Shown here in pieces: positions 5,909 through 7,930 of a stretch of DNA of 7,930 bases. The stretch spans positions 1 through 7,930 of the forward strand of contig CANGZG010000109.1 of NCBI GenBank assembly GCA_947458415.1. The letters run 5' to 3'. The notes under the pieces were generated by a model. It made no database searches. It saw only the letters and a list, made by a program, of their open reading frames with translations, and had not been told where the DNA came from. How positions within the stretch are numbered: position 1 is the first letter of the stretch; each line of letters begins with the position of its first letter. The DNA comes from Comamonadaceae bacterium. GTDB taxonomy: Bacteria; Pseudomonadota; Gammaproteobacteria; Burkholderiales; Burkholderiaceae_C. A program made the translations under genes and the position numbers.

Positions 5909-7068
5909 AAAAGACAAAACACAGCGCGAGTGCAAAGGCCAAAGCCAAGACCCAAGCGCCCGTAAAAAAGCCCGTGTCTGCCAAAACCAAAACTGCTGTG
6001 AAAAAACCTGCGCCCGTCAAAAAAGCCGCCGTGAAAAAACCGCTGTCTGCCAAGCCAGCCCCGAAAAAAACCGCTGCCAAAAAAGCCGTTCCTGCCAAAG
6101 CAGCCACCAAACCCTCGGCTGTGAAAAAACCGGCGGCCAAAAAAGCCGTACCCAGCAAAAAACCGGCGACCAAAAAAACCGTTGCCGTGAAGAAAGCCGC
6201 GGCCCAAAAACCCGTGGCCAAAAAACCCGTTCCGAAAAAAGTCACTCCCGCCAAAAAAGCAGTTATCAAAACTCCAACAGCCTCCCGTACAGGCAAAGTG
6301 TCGAAAGCCCCGGCCAAGACATTGCCTGCCGCCAAGAAATCAACCCCTGCAAAAACTGCGCCCTCATCCGTGACAAGTGCTACCAAATCTTCCTCTGTGA
6401 AAAACGACAAAGCCTCTGCCAAAGCCGTGGCCGTGAAACCCAGTCAACCCACTGCACCTGCGGTGGAAGTGGCCAAAAAATCACCTCGCGCCGCCAAAGC
6501 CATGGCGATGATGCCGCCCCCGCCCGGACAAAGCGTGGCATCGACCACCGCCAAATCCAGTTATGGCCCGATCATGGTGCCCAGCTTGCCTGCGGTGGTG
6601 CCCGTGGTCCCTGTGAAAAACCCCAAACTCGCGAACAACTGGAAAAACACAACGCCCGACAAGGTCACCGACGAAGAAGTGATCGCCATGTCAGATGACG
6701 ACTACATGAATGCATTTCAAATGGCGTTCTTCCGTCACAAGTTGGTACAGCTGAAAAATGACATCCTGATCAACGCGGGCGAAACCACCGAGCACTTGCG
6801 TGAAGACACGGTGATCGTGCCTGACCCGGCCGACCGCGCCACGATTGAAGAAGAACACGCGCTCGAGTTGCGCACACGCGATCGCGAGCGCAAGCTGTTG
6901 AAAAAAATCGAGCAATCGATCAGTCGCATCGACTCGGGCGACTATGGCTACTGCGATGAAACCGGTGAGCCGATCGGGGTAGGCCGCTTGATTGCGCGAC
7001 CCACCGCCACGTTGTCGCTTGAAGCGCAACAAAGGCGGGAGTTGAAACAAAAAATGTTTGGTGATTGA
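5905..7068 (+). CDS. dksA: DksA-family RNA polymerase-binding regulator with long histone-H1-like N-terminus
   Basis: DksA binds the secondary channel of RNA polymerase and, with ppGpp, reprograms transcription in the stringent response. Here the DksA core is residues ~250-387: DYMNAFQMAFFRHKL (266-280), the coiled coil with the tip motif DPADRA (307-312; D310 and A312 are the functional DxA), RTRDRERKLLKKIEQS and the globular region GYCDETGEPIG. The zinc finger keeps only C350; the other three positions are T353, S371 and A374. Loss of these cysteines is common in alpha- and betaproteobacterial DksA and is compatible with function. Residues 1-200 are low-complexity Lys/Ala/Pro: I count 47 lysines in the first 150 residues and no Asp or Glu before D168. 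E. coli DksA is only 151 residues. The GTG start is preferred because of its ribosome site. The extension resembles the C-terminal tail of histone H1 or AlgP and probably binds nucleic acid, which is an inference. The gene ends in a strong terminator. Confidence 0.92.
   Translation: MKKTKHSASAKAKAKTQAPVKKPVSAKTKTAVKKPAPVKKAAVKKPLSAKPAPKKTAAKKAVPAKAATKPSAVKKPAAKKAVPSKKPATKKTVAVKKAAAQKPVAKKPVPKKVTPAKKAVIKTPTASRTGKVSKAPAKTLPAAKKSTPAKTAPSSVTSATKSSSVKNDKASAKAVAVKPSQPTAPAVEVAKKSPRAAKAMAMMPPPPGQSVASTTAKSSYGPIMVPSLPAVVPVVPVKNPKLANNWKNTTPDKVTDEEVIAMSDDDYMNAFQMAFFRHKLVQLKNDILINAGETTEHLREDTVIVPDPADRATIEEEHALELRTRDRERKLLKKIEQSISRIDSGDYGYCDETGEPIGVGRLIARPTATLSLEAQQRRELKQKMFGD
5964..6258 (+). repeat. A-tract-rich coding repeats of the DksA N-terminus
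   Basis: Within this stretch I count 13 runs of six or more A, two of them seven long (6064-6070 and 6172-6178). Many are spaced 15 or 18 bases apart, matching a five- to six-residue unit such as VKKPA or AKKAV. The copies are imperfect, but the words gtgaaaaaacc and gccaaaaaagcc recur. Confidence 0.8.
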
Positions 7069-7091
7069 CGCGCGCTTGCCACAACGACCTG

Positions 7092-7121
7092 TGCAGGCCC
7101 TCACCGGCCTGCATTTTTTTT
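7092..7121 (+). terminator. rho-independent terminator after dksA
   Basis: TGCAGGCC and GGCCTGCA form a perfect 8-bp GC-rich stem around a 6-base loop, followed directly by eight T residues (7114-7121). It starts 23 bases after the dksA stop and separates dksA from the mraZ transcript. Confidence 0.95.
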
Positions 7122-7136
7122 GCCTTTGAAAAGCTG

Positions 7137-7171
7137 ATAAGTCACTTTCAGACTGTTTGGTAAGTGCTTAT
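7137..7171. repeat. imperfect inverted repeat in the AT-rich intergenic region
   Basis: ATAAG-T-CACTT (7137-7147) is complementary to AAGTG-CTTAT (7162-7171) apart from one bulged T, with a 14-base loop. It lies between the dksA terminator and the mraZ promoter. Its role is unknown and it may be chance in AT-rich DNA. Confidence 0.35.
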
Positions 7172-7253
7172 GGCATATTAACTTTTTTAAATAGAGTCGA
7201 TATGCGATTTGGTTCCTAAGTCGTTGATTTTATTTGTAAAACATCAAATTTGG

Positions 7254-7282
7254 TTGGTATTGCAGTAAATCTCTGTTAAAGT
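7254..7282 (+). promoter_or_regulatory. candidate promoter of the mraZ/dcw cluster
   Basis: TTGGTA (7254-7259) and TAAAGT (7277-7282) each match the sigma70 consensus at 4 of 6 bases and are 17 bp apart. The sequence upstream is very AT-rich (26 G/C in the 90 bases 7171-7260 by hand count), including tgattttatttgtaaaa, which could act as an UP element. Predicted +1 is near 7289, giving a leader of ~75 nt before mraZ. The -10 abuts the GTG repeats described next. Confidence 0.55.
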
Positions 7283-7305
7283 GCAAACAAGTGGTATTTT
7301 GTGGG
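7281..7305 (+). promoter_or_regulatory. probable MraZ operator: three GTG repeats at 10-bp spacing
   Basis: GTGCA at 7281, GTGGT at 7291 and GTGGG at 7301 start exactly 10 bases apart. MraZ proteins are known to bind short direct repeats with a TGG/GTGG core and about 10-bp period just upstream of their own gene. The repeats overlap the predicted -10 and +1, as expected for repression of its own cluster. Confidence 0.65.
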
Positions 7306-7347
7306 AAATTCAAGATTTCCACAGGCTGGCTGCTCTGTTTTGTTCTC

Positions 7348-7354
7348 AAAGGGG
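7348..7354 (+). promoter_or_regulatory. ribosome binding site deciding the mraZ GTG start
   Basis: AAAGGGG lies 9 nt upstream of GTG 7364. It supports this start over the in-frame ATG at 7301, which lies inside the operator repeats. Confidence 0.75.
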
Positions 7355-7363
7355 TTGATTGCT

Positions 7364-7792
7364 GTGTTTCAAGGTGCTTCGTCGCTGAGTTTGGACGCCA
7401 AAGGCCGTTTATCGGTGCCGACACGGCACCGGGACGTGTTGAGCGCGACCGCGGCCGGGCAGCTCACCATCACCCGTCACCCGCATGGCTGTTTGATGCT
7501 GTTTCCCCGCAGCGAATGGGAAAAATTTCGAGAGCGCGTCGCGGCATTGCCAATGACAGCGCATTGGTGGAAGCGCATTTTTCTGGGCAACGCCATGGAC
7601 GTGGACATGGACAGCACAGGCCGGGTGTTGATCTCGCCTGAATTGCGCGAAGCCACCCACATCACCAAAGAAACCATTTTGTTGGGCATGGGCAGCCACT
7701 TTGAACTGTGGGACAAGTCCACCTATGAAGCACAGGAAGCCCTGGCCATGCAAGGCGACATGCCTGATGTGCTGCGGGATTTTTCGATTTAA
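7364..7792 (+). CDS. mraZ: transcriptional regulator MraZ
   Basis: MraZ is a nucleoid-associated, ring-forming DNA-binding protein of the SpoVT-AbrB superfamily that controls the division and cell wall cluster it heads. The 142-residue product begins with the standard (V/M)FQGASSLSLDAKGR and carries the two family DxxGR motifs: D11-G14-R15 followed by P19, and D83-G86-R87 followed by P92. LFPRSEWEKF at 46-55 is also typical. The length is normal for the family (E. coli 152). The GTG start matches the conserved N-terminus and has a good ribosome site; a longer frame from 7301 would add 21 unrelated residues. rsmH follows 6 bases after the stop, as in most bacteria. Confidence 0.97.
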   Translation: MFQGASSLSLDAKGRLSVPTRHRDVLSATAAGQLTITRHPHGCLMLFPRSEWEKFRERVAALPMTAHWWKRIFLGNAMDVDMDSTGRVLISPELREATHITKETILLGMGSHFELWDKSTYEAQEALAMQGDMPDVLRDFSI

Positions 7793-7798
7793 CGTGGA

Positions 7799-7930
7799 AT
7801 GGCGACAACTGAATGGGCACACACCACCGTCATGTTGAAGGAGGCGGTCGAGGCGCTGGACGTCCAGGCCGAAGCCACTTATGTCGACACAACCTTTGGC
7901 CGCGGCGGGCATGCAAAGCGCATCTTGGAC
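7799..7930 (+). CDS. rsmH: 16S rRNA (cytosine-1402 N4)-methyltransferase RsmH, 5' part only
   Basis: RsmH (MraW) methylates N4 of C1402 of 16S rRNA using S-adenosylmethionine. Only the first 44 codons are in the window and the frame runs open to the last base. The family's opening is clear: HTTVMLKEAVEAL at 8-20, then YVDTTFGRGGHAKRIL at 28-43, containing the SAM-binding FGRGGH. The ATG at 7799 is 6 bases after the mraZ stop and has only a poorly placed GTGGA before it, so translation may be coupled to mraZ. The in-frame ATG at 7832 would cut off the conserved HTTV segment and is unlikely. Confidence 0.96.
   Translation, partial: MATTEWAHTTVMLKEAVEALDVQAEATYVDTTFGRGGHAKRILD

Noticed and set aside
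5964..6258. CRISPR-like or satellite array
   Set aside because: The repetition follows codons of a lysine-rich protein, with 15-18-base imperfect units and no spacers or cas genes.
5400..6422. A 340-codon minus-strand open frame opposite the GTPase end and the DksA repeats, Phe/Ala/Gly-rich
   Set aside because: Its composition is just the complement of lysine-rich AAA/GCC codons and histidine codons; no domain is recognisable.
6949..7030. Loss of three zinc-finger cysteines read as a decaying dksA
   Set aside because: The coiled-coil tip, frame and flanking residues are intact, and one-cysteine DksA proteins are known to function in related bacteria.
7301..7363. Longer MraZ start at ATG 7301 region
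   Set aside because: The frame start lies in the operator repeats and the MraZ family begins at FQGASS; GTG 7364 has a good ribosome site.
7122..7363. tRNA or other structured RNA gene in the AT-rich gap
   Set aside because: No cloverleaf, TTC-type T-loop or known RNA motif could be seen; only promoter-like and operator-like elements are supported.

Overview
The window is a chromosomal housekeeping segment from a betaproteobacterium, most likely Burkholderiales and probably near Comamonadaceae. This placement rests on the wording of the DapF, MraZ and RsmH proteins, the one-cysteine DksA, the moderately GC-rich coding sequence and the gene order. It was made by eye, without a database search. 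No mobile element, tRNA, rRNA or CRISPR array was recognised.

Layout. Positions 1-894 on the minus strand hold a NUDIX hydrolase whose 3' end lies outside the window. Twelve bases away, on the plus strand, starts a compact run of four genes: dapF (lysine/peptidoglycan precursor synthesis), a DUF484 gene, xerC (chromosome dimer resolution) and rlmI (23S rRNA methyltransferase). The joints are ATGA overlaps (dapF/DUF484 and xerC/rlmI) and a 5-base gap (DUF484/xerC), so the four genes are probably one transcript. After a 68-base gap comes a COG0523 (CobW/YjiA-type) GTPase with a strongly histidine-rich loop. A 133-base leader then precedes a DksA-family gene that ends in a clear rho-independent terminator (7092-7121). 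An AT-rich intergenic region of 295 bases (7069-7363) carries that terminator, a promoter and three 10-bp-phased GTG repeats that look like an MraZ operator. It leads into mraZ and the first 44 codons of rsmH, the start of the division and cell wall (dcw) cluster.

The genes link envelope growth and cell-cycle functions (dapF, xerC, mraZ, rsmH) with ribosome modification (rlmI, rsmH), metal handling (COG0523 GTPase) and the stringent response (DksA).

The most unusual object is the DksA gene. Its C-terminal ~140 residues are a normal DksA core with the DxA coiled-coil tip, but three of the four zinc-finger cysteines are replaced. Fused in front are about 200 residues of lysine/alanine/proline-rich, histone-H1-like sequence, encoded by A-tract-rich repeats. 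Its leader contains a perfect 7-bp hairpin and a short ORF with its own ribosome site, whose stop overlaps the dksA GTG start as GTGA. The promoter upstream has an all-G/C discriminator, as expected for ppGpp/DksA-responsive promoters. These regulatory readings are inferences from sequence only.
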